Part shown: one piece after another, positions 17,029 through 28,427 of the stretch
Layout: each line of letters opens with the position of its first letter
Numbering within the stretch: position 1 is the first letter of the stretch
Source of the DNA: Metridium senile
Lineage: Eukaryota; Cnidaria; Anthozoa; Actiniaria; Metridiidae
Direction of reading: 5' to 3'
Assembly (NCBI GenBank): GCA_949775045.1
Contig: OX459097.1
Coordinates: forward strand, 20,929,668-20,993,667
Length of the DNA stretch: 64,000 nt
Notes under the pieces: generated by a model
Seen by the model: the letters and a program-made list of their open reading frames with translations, nothing else
Told to the model about the DNA's origin: nothing
Databases searched by the model: none
Translations under genes and position numbers: made by a program

Positions 17029-17195
17029 CAGCGCGACGCGCAAAAGTATGACCACTTCTAATATATTCGCATAATTCTATGCAAGGACTTTATTCTGTAC
17101 ATGCTTTATTCGGTCAAATCAGACAACTTCACATTAAATGTGTCTGTTTGAAGTATAAACTCCAGTGTAGGGTCATACTTTTGCGCGTCGCGCTG
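17029..17195. mobile_element. MITE with CAGCGCGACGCGC ends, TA duplication
   Basis: Both ends read CAGCGCGACGCGCAAAAGTA in inverted orientation, followed by TGACC. TA flanks both sides (17,027-17,028 and 17,196-17,197). 167 bp, Tc1/mariner-like and non-autonomous. Confidence 0.8.
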
Positions 17196-17199
17196 TAAG

Positions 17200-18095
17200 A
17201 TAACTTGATGTAAAGTGTATACCCAAGGGAGGAAGGCCAAAACCCATACCATATCAAGGATGTACATATACGCTTATAGCAAATTTTTAGGGAAACGATC
17301 ACCCAGATAGTATTCTGACAAGAGCCTTGGAAGGAAAATTTCAAATAAGTTTTTTTCTGCAAGATTCTCTAATAAATGTGCCTATTGTATTTCCGTGAAA
17401 CATTAGTAAATACTAAATAGTATAATAGCTAATTCTATTGTTTTACATTGTTTAATGTAGCACAATTTTGTACTATTTAGCTATAGAAGTACATGTGTTT
17501 CACGTATATATTGTTTGTACTCTATGGGAAATATTAATATCTTATTAACCGAGCGCGAGGGCCGTTTTCCACTGTCTTCAGTATGGGCCATAAAAAGTGA
17601 AAAAAAACGAGGTTCCATAACTTCCAGTACGGCCCGAAAAGCGAAGTTAATAAGATATTTATTATATAGCAATTTTAGGGGAGGGAATATAATAAATATA
17701 GAGCAATTTTAGGGGAAAAAATTATGATAAAGAATAAATATTAAACAAAATAATACGACCTGTTCTTCTCCTTATTTTCATGCGAACGTAGTTTTCTCAG
17801 TGTCATTAAAAAATAATCCGAACAAATTGTAAACTTTGAAATTTCACCAGAGGAATATGTAGAGAATCTCAAAAATCAAAAACACGAAGGAAAAGAAAAT
17901 TGATATAAAATTGCTGAAAATCGTTTTGACGACACAAAGCCAGACGTCAACGAGCTATCTCCACAAGAACTATATAAATATCTAGCAGAGTTCATTTGCT
18001 CTATGAGAAGAAAAGACGGAGGAGATTACGAGCAGTCAAGCCTCAGAAGACTGATTTAATAAAGTAAATAGTACATAGTAAAATAAAGTAAATAG
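17200..18095. other. Spacer with no recognised gene
   Basis: It contains two tandem near-copies of AGCAATTTTAGGGGA (17,667-17,716) and AATAAAGTAAATAGTACA repeats (18,058-18,098). Nothing codes convincingly. Confidence 0.3.
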
Positions 18096-18096
18096 T

Positions 18097-18487
18097 ACAG
18101 CTTGGCATCGCCTTAGACAGTCACCTCAAAATGAATACACATATTAACAACACCTGTAAAGCAGCATCCTTCGCAATCCGCAACCTTGGCAGAATTCGAA
18201 ACTATCTAAATCAAGAACACTGCGAAAAACTAGTGCATGCGTTTATAACCTCCCGACTTGATTCCTGCAGCAGCATCTTATTTGGCCTCCCTGACACTGA
18301 AATTTCTAAACTACAGCGAATACAGAACACTGCAGCTAGACTCGTAAACAGATCCAAGAAATCAGAACATATTACTCCAATACTTCGAAAACTTCACTGG
18401 CTACCTATTAAATTAAGAATTAACTACAAGATCCTACTTATTACCTACAAGGCCCTGAATTGCAAAGCTCCAGACTACATCTCCAAC
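18097..18487 (+). pseudogene. L2/CR1-like LINE ORF2 C-terminal part, upstream half
   Basis: The frame begins LGIALDSHLKMNTHINNTCK and continues through the conserved C-terminal region after the reverse transcriptase: LVHAFITSRLDSCSSILFGL, LQRIQNTAARLVNRS, HITPILRKLHWLPIKLRINY, ITYKALNCKAPDYISN. It is interrupted at 18,487 by the DNA transposon and resumes in the same frame at 21,564. The copy is 5'-truncated at ~18,097, as is usual for LINEs. Confidence 0.85.
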
Positions 18488-19561
18488 CACAGGGCGAAAA
18501 ATGAAATTTAATCAGGTTTAAGCTTTGCATAAATCTGTATAAAGTTGATTGTTGAGCTTTATGATGTATTTAAGTTGGCTTAAACCTATCTAAATGTGAC
18601 TCTATGTCTTAAAGACTTAAAGCTAACTTAAAGACGACGTAAATGTGTATATGAGATTTACGCGACGTTTATGCGACATTTACACTCGCCTTAAATATGG
18701 ATTTACGGTTCATTTATGTTACATTTATACTGTACATTTAAAGTTATCTTTATGCAACATTTATGCCACATTTATACTGTGATTAAAAGTGATTTTAAGT
18801 TAAATTTAAGTTTGAAATTTAAAGATGAATTAAAGTTACATTTACACAAGGTTTAATCAAAGTCCTCGGGACTTAAAGTTATGTTTAAGATGTTGATGTG
18901 TGTTAGAAATATCTTTCTGTTCTCTTTATCAATATTTTTAGGGAAAAAAAGGAAATTGAAATAATATAAGTTGAAAATATGAAAATGGAGGGGAAAGGAA
19001 TGAAATATTGCTTAATCAAACTGATTTAGATATAAATAACACTAATAATGGTTTTTAAAAATTTTTGTTTTTTGTTTTAAAAACTTCATTTTCCTTATTG
19101 AGAGATATACATACTAATTTGACGATTCCGCTAAGTAAAATAGTTACTGCTTATTATTCGCCTTGCAATGCATCCACTCGTTGATGACAGCAATACATTT
19201 AATTGTTGAAGATATTTTCTTGGTAAAATATTCTTTATTATTCTTATTTTATTATCATCTTTGTCATAATTCTTATTGGTGTATTATTTTTTTTTAAAAA
19301 TGCTAGGATATTGATATTTTATTGTACGTAATATTATAAACTATATTTTGAATAGAATTTGAATTCTGAGTTGTACTTTCTAAACATATATATGTATTCT
19401 GTGATATTCATGTTGCACTAAAAAATATATTTTGTTTCATTTTAAATAATTATATATAAAAGAGTTCCATTCAAAATCTGACATTCAAAATCATTAGAAT
19501 TCGAGTTAGCAAATAGCATATGGAACTAAAATAGTCGAGATAATTATAACAATAAATAAGC

Positions 19562-19843
19562 ATTTATTTATTTATTTATTTATTTATTTGTTTGTTTGTT
19601 TGTTTGTTTGTTTGTTTGTTTGTTTGTTTGTTTGTTTGTTTGTTTGTTTGTTTGTTTGTTTGTTTGTTTGTTTGTTTGTTTGTTTGTTTGTTTGTTTGTT
19701 TGTTTGTTTGTTTGTTTGTTTGTTTGTTTGTTTGTTTGTTTGTTTGTTTGTTTGTTTGTTTGTTTGTTTGTTTGTTTGTTTGTTTGTTTGTTTGTTTGTT
19801 TGTTTGTTTGTTTGTTTGTTTGTTTGTTTGTTTATTTATTTTT

Positions 19844-19875
<32 letters not shown>

Positions 19876-19876
19876 T
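19562..19876. repeat. (TTTA)n-(TTTG)n-(TTTC)n microsatellite
   Basis: A few TTTA units, then about 60 uninterrupted TTTG units, then TTTA and about ten TTTC units. The long forward ORFs encoding repeated FVCL are repeat artefacts. Confidence 0.95.
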
Positions 19877-19879
19877 ATT

Positions 19880-21260
19880 TCGCTTCTACATCAATCAACC
19901 AATCAGATATCCGTATGGTATTATTGACCAATCAGGCGTGAGTATTTCGTCATGCAACAGAATTTGAATATCACGCTTGGTCACGGTGGCACTTCGGCGT
20001 CGGTTAGAACATGTAACGGATCTACGTTTATGCTGCTCGTAAAAGAAAGTTTTTCTCTTAATATACATCGCTACTTCTCTAAATATCGATGGAACATAAA
20101 CAGCAGTTGCTTAGAGTAAGAATAGTCGACAGAAATGAAGTAAATCTAAGAACAAACTGCTGTTATTGAGGGATGTCTCGATGCTGAAGGCGACGGCAAG
20201 AAGAAGTCAACACATGTTTCGAAGACAAGTTGAAACTCACCGTAATTCGACGTTTTAGTGAACAGATGACACACTAAGCAGGGACAACGATTTACAAGAA
20301 GGTTAATATTACTTGTTTGAACTGTTTAGGGTTAGTTAGTATTGATTTTGATGTAGATTTGTAACGTTCGACAATGTTTCTACCGTTGAACGGCTAGAGC
20401 CAAAATGTTTGTTATTGCTTTCTGAAACCATATATTTCACTAAGATTCTCTTCGTATAACTATCTTCTAACTGATATTATTCACTGTTTACTCGCTGAGT
20501 GTAATTTGAATTGCTTTAAGAGGCAATCTTCAAACAATCCCGATCTAAATGAGCTCAATCGTATGTTTATGAATAGAAAACTTAAAATACTATTTAACCG
20601 TATAAAGTCGAACATTTTTTTTCTATTGATTCACGGAATCTACGAGTATTTACTGTTCTAAACCATTCTTGTTTTCAAGATAACTCTATGGTACTTCTTG
20701 TTTTATTTAGAACCATCAAGTGCTTCAATTTACTTCAAAATGTGTGTATTTACACGCTTTACGTACTTAGAAAATTTTCTAGCCAACTGAAAGGCCCTAG
20801 AAGTGATCGGCATTTGCAGTGCCAAGACAAAAGCAAGCGTGTACATACAAACATATTAAAGTGAATAGTTTGGCGTTTCTTAATAAAACTAGAATACTTA
20901 AGTTAAGTAAGTGCTCGAAGATTTCGTGAATAACTTGAAGACATTTCGATTTTCGGTCAAATAGTCTTTTGAGGTCATTGCACGTCAGCCGGTCAAATAG
21001 ACACTACGTAATAAGAAATGTTCTGAAGTATTTTACTAAGAGAATCGAGCATTCGAATAATTAATTATAGCTAGTTATGCAATTTTATAGGTTATTTCAA
21101 ATAACATCTTAAAGTAACATCTATAAAATATCCTAATTCAAAGTTGTAAATGATTATGGTTTAATGAAATAAAATATATTTAATTTGAATTACACACGAG
21201 TTATTATTATTATAAATATATATATTTTAAAGAGTATGCACGTGAACGGTCAGAAATCAT
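19880..21260. other. Interior of the 3.1-kb transposon, no gene recognised
   Basis: It includes a slightly GC-richer segment with ACCAATCAG-type motifs (19,895-20,300). No ORF with recognisable domains is present. Confidence 0.3.
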
Positions 21261-21563
21261 GTATTTCATAAAAACAAATGTATGCTACCTTTAAGCAGGC
21301 TTTTTGCTTATAGTAAAAGTACATTTAAAAATCATTTAAGTTATATTTACGTTGGATTTAAGTTAACTTTTCGCTATTATTAAACCTAACGTAAACCTGA
21401 CATAAAGAAAGTGTTTCATTAAGGGAGGTTTATGTCCAGACTTAAAGTTGGTATAAAGTTGAACTTTACGAAATGTAAAGTTCGCTTAAATGTGGTTAAA
21501 TGTTAGTTTAAACCAGGTTTATGATAACTTTAAGCAATCGTAAATCTGATTTTTCGCCCTGTG

Positions 21564-21850
21564 ATCCTACTAACTCCTTATAAACCAGCTCGCTCCTTAA
21601 GATCCTCTGGACAGAACTTACTGTTTACACCGAATTCAAACACTGCAACTTACGGGGACAGGGCTTTTTCAATCTCAGCCCCTAAACTTTGGAACACATT
21701 GCCCCAAAACATTAGAAACGCTGAAAACATCAACTCATTTAAATCAAAACTAAAAACTTTTCTTTTTCAATAATTATATATATATATTTTTTTTTGTAAG
21801 AGCATTGAGCTTTGATAATGCTCCTAAAACATTGCATTATTATTATAGAA
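21564..21850 (+). pseudogene. LINE ORF2 C-terminus, downstream half, and 3' tail
   Basis: This continues the frame from 18,487: LLTPYKPARSLRSSGQNLLF, TYGDRAFSISAPKLWNTLPQ, SFKSKLKTFLFQ, stop at 21,773. The GDRAFS..APKLWN..LP..FKSKLK series is the conserved C-terminal signature of L2/CR1-like LINEs. The tail has GAGCATTGAGCTTTGATAAT and ends in an ATT-rich repeat near 21,850. Confidence 0.85.
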
Positions 21851-21959
21851 GGTGCTACGTACATAATTTACGCACTCGTTGGCCGTATCAGGCCCTCTGT
21901 GTGTATGACCAAGACACGGTCAAATACTCCCAAAATGTGAAAAAAAAATGATAATAAAC

Positions 21960-22335
21960 TTACCATTGATGTTTTTGTCTAAGCTTCCCTTTTGTTCAAA
22001 AACGATTAGTTCGGAGAAACTCTATCAAGTTTATCTGAAATTGCTGATTGTGATTCTGATTGATTTCGCCACATTGAGGTATTCTTTTCCACGATATCAA
22101 ACATTATGTCGAATAAATATATATACTTGAATTTTGGCTCGGAGCTGTTACTTTCTTCTTTGATTTTATCATATAACTTTATTTGCTTTATTTTCAACAG
22201 CTGCATCAAGCAAAAACATGTTTGTTTCCTCCCACGCATACATTATAAGTGTCGCTACGTAACGCTTTACCCAATTGCGCAGCATCGTTTTGTACTACTT
22301 AAAAACGAGCAGCAGTGTTTTATCAGGTATCTTTA
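21960..22335 (-). repeat. Dispersed repeat with a former exon-like ORF (copy 1)
   Basis: The match to 50,591-50,955 is close. On the minus strand both copies read IKLYDKIKE, then YIYLFDIMFDIVEKNTSMWR and NQSESQSAISDKL. In this copy the frame ends early (stop near 22,006), whereas at 50.6 kb it runs to a GTAAGTT splice donor. The far end shares AAAACGAGCAGCAGTGTTTT, a widespread short motif in this window. Confidence 0.5.
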
Positions 22336-22543
22336 CTTTCTAAACTTCATCGGAAATACTTTAGTACAACAATAATTATACTAGAAATAGTTGAAATATA
22401 CAGTCCTAAACTAAATGTTTACGTTCTTTTATTTTTTTTATCGGAATCCACGCAATCTGATAAAGACAAGTGAACAGTTTAGTTTTATACCAAGTGCAAT
22501 TTGAAACTCAAATGTTCAAACTCAAAACTCAAACTCAAAAATT

Positions 22544-22702
22544 GTGTTGACAGAAGCAATCCCCGGTGGGGTACACGACCTGGTTTCGGATAGGGATGCG
22601 CTACCAGAGGCTGAAAACCCTGACCCTATTTAAGACACTAAGAGTAAATAGATGTAAAGCCTTTTTTAAACAAATAGAAACATGGATCTTTCAGACCTTT
22701 AG
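22544..22702 (+). repeat. Second copy of the gene B terminal-exon segment
   Basis: See 16,398-16,557. In this copy the coding frame is kept (one synonymous change, GCG to GCA, and one Asp to Glu change) up to the same TAA, but no upstream exon sits nearby. It joins directly to another dispersed repeat at 22,703. Confidence 0.75.
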
Positions 22703-23220
22703 GTGTGAGATGATCTCAACTTTGTTTCTCATTGAAAAATCGCTTGCGCTAAATACATTCGGTACCACCTACAATGTTTCACGTTCTTTTAAAAATTAGA
22801 ATGAATAGGTTTTTCCATATATGAATAGACTGGTTATGTTTACTTTTTGAAATAATCACATTTGTATTTATTCTAAAACAATTATCTACCTCTGGCTCAG
22901 TGAATATCGATGATTCAAAACCTTGACTCCGTTTTATTCGTCAAATATATAATTCAGTGTTAAATAGAGCAGTATATATTGGAAAAGTGATGATGAATCT
23001 AATAATTAAAACTCATTTTATTCACCATTATTGCGGTGAGTAAAGCCGAACATATAACTATATTCTAATCGTAAACGTTTGTTTATGTCAAGTTTATGTG
23101 CAATAATTGTAACCATGCAGGAGGCGACATTTTAGTTGGTCGATGGAAAGTCATTTTCTCTAATATTTTTATTGCTCGCTTGTCTGTAAAATGCAAATCG
23201 AGAATTCACTTTTGGGTAAA
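22703..23220. repeat. Dispersed repeat starting GGTGTGAGATGATCTCAA
   Basis: Shared with 40,731-40,956 (which starts at the same base) and, in pieces, with 48,156-48,330 and 49,505-49,640. Conserved landmarks are GACTGGTTATGTTTACTTTT, GGCTCAGTGAATATCGATG and CAAATCGAGAATTCACTT. No gene. Confidence 0.65.
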
Positions 23221-23245
23221 TTTTGGTATGTACATAATAGAATCC

Positions 23246-23420
23246 ATTTGACCTTTTGTTTACTCGGTTTAGCGATCTCAGTCTCTAACGGTTCAATTTA
23301 ATACTCTGCAAATATGAACCGCTGTACCATTTAACGCCGTCGCGCCTAGATAAACATATCGAGTCGCGCTTACTGAACCGTTAGAGAAATCGCTAAACCG
23401 AGTAAATAAGTGGTCAAACT
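23246..23420. mobile_element. MITE / inverted-repeat element with TTTACTCGGTTTAGCGAT arms
   Basis: About 50-bp arms: TTTGACC..TTTACTCGGTTTAGCGAT..TCTCTAACGGTTCA repeats inverted at 23,366-23,420. About 175 bp, no coding capacity. Confidence 0.65.
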
Positions 23421-23600
23421 GATGCTAAAACAGCTGAATGTCGACTATTTAGAAGAGTTTTATGATAACCAGGACTATATTTACTATCAACGATAAATAC
23501 ACATTAGTTTGAACATAAACGTAGCGTTCTAATGCCCTTGGTCTATTATAACTATCGTAATCCAAGATTTTAATTGACTGATGTGATTATTCATTAGGTC

Positions 23601-24660
23601 ATGAACAAAGAACGCCGAGCCAAACACATGAAAAACGGTACATCTTCTCACCTGAGCTTGCTACAAAAGGATTACCTAGATCTCAAAGAAAAACTAGCAA
23701 ATCATTCTGTAGCCCAACAACCTATGGCGTGCTCCGAGGGAACACCTGACCAAATCAAACTTTTGGTTCTCAAGGTTGAATCCCTCACGCATGAAAGCGC
23801 GAACTTCATGCGCAAATTTGCCGAGCAGCACATGATGATAAAGGACTTAGAACGACGGCTACCGATCTCGTCCCATAAGGCTGCTGAATTACCTTCGTTA
23901 AGTTTACAAATTGAAAGACCAAGATTCTAACTAGGTTTTGCAGAATATCGGAAATAGAATAGCTGTTACCAAGAATAGTGTAGCACGAATCCAAGTTGCT
24001 CAATATGAAAGCAATCAGAAGCTTCATGAGCAGAATGAAGGTATCGCTGAGGTTAAACACGAGCTAAAAGAATGCGTCACACTTCAGCAGGTCATGTAAA
24101 CGTGGCTACACTCCCAAGAGTCTTCGCAGGGGATGGGTAATTTAGCTATGACGGATATCGAGATTGCTGTGCGTGACCTCTCCCTTGTAACTTACGATGG
24201 CATATTGGTTTGCATGGAAGATAGATCAAGTGGCTCGAAGAAGAAACGACGCCGCAGCAGGACGTGACTCTTCATTCTATAGTCACGCATTCTACAGCAA
24301 ACGCCGTGGTTATAAGATGTGTGCGCGCATCTGTCTCAACGGAGACGGCATGGGCCGAGGGAATTCGATCTCGTTATATTTCCTGATGATGCGCGGTGAG
24401 TAACGACGCGTTTCTTCGCTGGCCATTAAGAAATAAAGTCACACTAATGCTCCTGGATAATGTGGAGCATGTGATTGATGATTTCCGTCCTGATCCGACG
24501 AGCTCATCCTTCCAGAGACCGCGAGCAAAGATGAACTGATTGCCAGCGGTTGCCCTCCTATTTGTCCGTTGACTGAGCTCATGCAAATATATGCAAGCAT
24601 GCATATATTCGAGAAGATACCATGTTTATTAAGGTCATTGTTGATACTATTGATAGTTGA
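23601..24660 (+). pseudogene. Processed TRAF-family pseudogene (coiled coil plus MATH domain)
   Basis: A decayed intronless copy of a TRAF3-like adaptor gene. The first frame (23,601-23,930) holds SSHLSLLQKDYLDLKEKLA and a long coiled coil. After a frame change the coil continues (VTKNSVARIQVAQYESNQKL, LKECVTLQQV). The MATH domain follows: VTYDGILV, a break, WKIDQVARRRNDAAAGRD, SFYSHAFYSKRRGYKMCAR, NGDGMGRGNSISLYF, MRGE, a 1-nt insertion, WPL..KVTLMLLDN, FRPDPTSSSFQRP, ASGCP, and finally REDTMFIKVIVDTIDS with TGA at 24,660. At least four frame breaks and several stops. TRAF proteins relay TNF/Toll-type receptor signals to NF-kB and kinases in the cytoplasm. RING and zinc fingers are absent. 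No poly(A) tail is visible. Confidence 0.85.
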
Positions 24661-24974
24661 ATAATTGTTTACTACTGTTTGTTAAAGGTGATCTTAGATA
24701 AACCAGTCATTACAATGCCAAAAAGCATAATGGGAAACACAAATAATGCAGTCAATTCCAAAATTTCGTTCAATAGACAATGGAAAATCTCGATAACCAT
24801 CTACAATATTTTGGAACAAGTAACGTCTTTGCAAGGCCTTTTTGAAAAGGTCTTTGTTGTTAGTTTGGGTAGGTTGCGTTTGCATGTATATTGCAGTAAT
24901 AATGTAAATTAACGTTTTTTGAAAACTTTGAATAAACTTAAATGGTTACAACTTGTTGTTTTGTGCTTATTACT

Positions 24975-25310
24975 ACAATGCAGTCCCTATTTTTACCCAA
25001 ACAATTGTGGCAAAAGGAGTTGAAGATTAAACTGATTTAGACAACCGGCAAAACAATCTCTAAATTTAAACGAAAACTTTGAGGAAACTAGTTGAAGATT
25101 GAGCTAATTTTGACTGGAAAACAGTCATTACTTCTTCGTGAAAACAAAACGAGTTGTATTGAAGATTAAACTTATTCAAAAAGTCTCTACTTTTATCCAA
25201 GCTGAAAGCAGTTGTGCGCACTTTTATGCAAACACCTGGAAGGAAAGAGGTGAAGATAAAACCAATTTAGACTGCAAAACAGTCCCTACTTTTACGCGAA
25301 AACTTCCATA
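24975..25310. repeat. Diverged minisatellite, ~70-75-bp units
   Basis: About five degraded units of the form GAAGATTGAACTAATTTAGA..GCAAAACAGTCCCTACTTTT..GAAAAC..GAGTTG, related to 8,690-8,870. Unit lengths vary through indels. Confidence 0.6.
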
Positions 25311-25536
25311 AAACATTTTGTCTTACTACTTTGACACATATTCCTTTAAAATTAAAAACCAGCTGAATTGCTTAGTAAGCCACGGAAGGAATAAGCTAGT
25401 TGTCACTAGTTAGTTTTCTTAATATTTTTTCGCGGATTATAAAGAAACGGGGAGTTTATGAATTAAATTTTTTTGATAGCGAAGAGAATTTCAAGAAGTG
25501 TGTTAATACATATATTTCGGACGATGTCCATCGCCC

Positions 25537-25588
<52 letters not shown>

Positions 25589-26012
25589 GTCAGTCAGTCA
25601 GTCAGTCAGTCAGTCAGTCAGTCAGTCAGTCAGTCAGTCAGTCAGTCAGTCAGTCAGTCAGTCAGTCAGTCAGTCAGTCAGTCAGTCAGTCAGTCAGTCA
25701 GTCAGTCAGTCAGTCAGTCAGTCAGTCAGTCAGTCAGTCAGTCAGTCAGTCAGTCAGTCAGTCAGTCAGTCAGTCAGTCAGTCAGTCAGTCAGTCAGTCA
25801 GTCAGTCAGTCAGTCAGTCAGTCAGTCAGTCAGTCAGTCAGTCAGTCAGTCAGTCAGTCAGTCAGTCAGTCAGTCAGTCAGTCAGTCAGTCAGTCAGTCA
25901 GTCAGTCAGTCAGTCAGTCAGTCAGTCAGTCAGTCAGTCAGTCAGTCAGTCAGTCAGTCAGTCAGTCAGTCAGTCAGTCAGTCAGTCAATCGATCAATCA
26001 ATCAATCAATTA
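25537..26012. repeat. (TCAA)n-(TCAG)n-(TCAA)n microsatellite
   Basis: About 12 TCAA units, then about 100 uninterrupted TCAG units (25,586-25,987), then a few TCAA units. The overlapping ORFs encoding SVSQ repeats are artefacts of a stop-free 4-bp repeat. Confidence 0.95.
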
Positions 26013-26030
26013 ATCAATTTACTATTAAGT

Positions 26031-26660
26031 GTATTGATGCGTTGCGACGAACGGTGTATATTCTATTTTGGGAAAATAGAGAAATCCTCGAAAATTTCGT
26101 TTGCATAGCACCCTTTTATTGATGTTTGGTAAACATTGTTTTTAAACGGCAATGTCCACTATCACGAGCAATCCAAGTAAGAAGGGTGCATGATGAAAAA
26201 TAGAAAACTTCATATTTCGTTCATTGTTGTCCTATTATATACCTACTAACAAGGTCGGGGAAGTTTTTTTTAAAAAAACCGGCCGTTGTACGTAAAATTG
26301 ACATAATCTCGTTTTTTAGCTTTTTGAATAAAACATGGCAAATAATATGTTTGTTAGGAAAGTGCCTTCTTTTGCAAATGCTTGTTAAAAGTTTTTTATC
26401 GGGAAAATAGTAAAACTAGCTTTTAATGTTTCAAATTCCGACATTTATTGCCACAACAAATGACCAAAATGGGCCCCAGTCTACCGCCCTTATCTACGAA
26501 ACGAGTACATTGACCCATTATTTTGGTTTTTGTTTTGAACTTTACTTAGTTTGCTCTTTTTACATGAGAAGTTTCAAAAAGATCTAAGAAGAAATCTATG
26601 ACGCCCGAACTACCTTAAACGCGAAATATTTAGTAAAAGGTGACCCGATCGAATCCGAGA
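26031..26660. other. Spacer with a short segment also found at ~27,290 and ~54,060
   Basis: The block GTGTATATTCTATTTT..TTTGCATAGCACCC..TTATTGATGTTTGG at 26,031-26,140 is repeated in the duplicated segment. The rest shows nothing recognisable. Confidence 0.4.
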
Positions 26661-28286
26661 TTCGCAAATTAAGCAAAAATAGCCGTGTAAAGCACATCCT
26701 TGTGGTAAATTTCGTACTTTTAAGTTGCATCGCAAAGTAACTGTCTATTTGGGCTTTAAATGTATTTCTGAGCTAATTGCCAACAATTTGAGCCCAATTA
26801 CCATTATTTTGGTATTTGGTTTGATATATTAGCAATTGGATAAGACTTGCAAACAAAACTTTTCAAAACTTTTTGTCATTTTGAAAAAATCAATTATCCT
26901 TTGGGGTAAAATTTTGATTATAGCTTGAAAATATAACATATAGGAAAGATAATAAAAGTCTAAAAAACTTGTAAAGTACTACATTATAATATTAGTATGG
27001 GAGATTTTACTTTTACGAACTTATAGCGATTGAAACATCGTGACATCACCACATATATAAACATACCAACCAGGTCAAATAGTTATTCAGCCGATTCATG
27101 TCAGACAACCAAAACACGGTTAGTTATTGCGTTGTTCCCTCTTAGCTATTATTTAACTGTTCTTACTTATATACAACTATTTAATTTTTCTTCTCTTGAA
27201 GGCACAGTGTAAGATTATAGCTATGCTAAAGTGGTATATCTTGTAAATACATGTTAAAACCTGTTTTAAATCAATCAATCAATTACGGGCATTGACGCGT
27301 TGCGTGAAGGACGGTGTATATTCTATTTTGAGGAGTTAGGGGAATCCCCGAAATTTAGTTTGTATAGCACCCTATAGCTACTTCGGAAACTCGGTCATTT
27401 TTATTGATGTTTGGCTTACAAATAATTACAAATAGGTTTCTTGCATGAATGCAAAAGTCATTAGATATATAAATTAAAAAATGTTACGTAATTTTTATAA
27501 TGTAAAATAAAGTACTCAATATATGATTAATGCAAGTAAGGTGTTACAGTGATTTCTTGTGAAGAACATGGAGGTTATAGTTTTACATATGTCATCCTCT
27601 TTGTAGATAAAGTTTCATGAAATTCTATGGATGGGATCCATAAGTCACAAACTACCTTAATAAGATGTAACAATTGTGCAAATTATCTAAAATATCGATC
27701 ATTTATTATATACAGTCCATTTTGCCTTCTTTCAGATGATAACAATTCAGTACTAAATTAATTGAGCTATAAATTTTACAAAACAATATTTGTTAAGCGA
27801 ATTGTCATTCACACTGCCCCTTTCTGTTTGTTTTATTACTCAAGCATGTTAAAACCTGGGTTAAAAGAAATTATGGCTGAAATCGTTTTAATATATATAT
27901 TTTTTTTTTTTTAAATATAATGCCAATACTATACCAAGTTTTGTTAAATTTGAGATAAAAACTATAATATTGCAAAAATAAAACGCTTTCAGCCATAATT
28001 TCTTTGAAGACAGGCCTGAACTTGTCTCCTACGCAGACGTTCTTAGTGCCTTCACGTCACCCATCACGCAACGCTTTACTTCCCACAAACTCTGCGTGGA
28101 AGGATAGGCCTGAACATGCTTGAACATATATATCGTATTTATGCGCGTGATTCATTAATTTGGTGCTTCCACGGTAGCGTTTATTAGTTTCCGCAATTGG
28201 GACATATACTTTTCAAAATCAGTCTTTCAATTTATGTATCTTTATTACAATTAAGCAATTCAATTAAGTTATTCAGCTTCTCAAGT

Positions 28287-28427
28287 ATGACTAGGGCGAC
28301 AATTTGTGTCACATACAAGTATTTCAAAAAGTTTGTGATTGCCGAAGAAGTAGATCAAAGGTTTCATTGGGACTACAACCTACATTTATTGGATATTTGG
28401 AGGGGTGCACATTGCAGCCCACTATAA
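28287..28427 (+). CDS. Small ORF, YKYFKK family (segment copy 1)
   Basis: From the ATG at 28,287 the frame reads MTRATICVTYKYFKKFVIAE and runs 46 codons. Copy 2 (55,051) shares the first half, but a 1-base indel changes the second half: copy 2 has KKISLEL, which is also found in the 29,957 ORF (IIQTISLELK). Copy 1 is therefore probably the frameshifted one. No function is recognised. Confidence 0.2.
   Translation: MTRATICVTYKYFKKFVIAEEVDQRFHWDYNLHLLDIWRGAHCSPL

Larger units (their letters stand above)
18488..21563. mobile_element. 3.1-kb non-autonomous DNA transposon (CAC...GTG) inserted in the LINE
   Basis: The terminal inverted repeat CACAGGGCGAAAAAT (15 bp) is perfect at both ends. Removing 18,488-21,563 rejoins the LINE frame as DYISN / ILLTPYKP. 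The trinucleotides AAC and ATC at the borders may be a 3-bp target duplication with one mismatch, which with the CAC end would fit CACTA (EnSpm)-like elements. Both subterminal regions (18,500-18,900 and 21,260-21,550) are dense in degenerate ACATTTA, CTTAAA and GTTTAAG motifs, as expected for transposase binding zones. No transposase ORF is present. The interior holds a (TTTG)n block. Confidence 0.7.

Noticed and set aside
19588..19967. Three overlapping ORFs of repeated FVCL
   Set aside because: A 4-bp repeat without stops is open in all three frames; no flanking coding signal.
25400..26122. ORFs rich in SVSQ
   Set aside because: Pure (TCAG)n microsatellite; flanking codons show no conservation.
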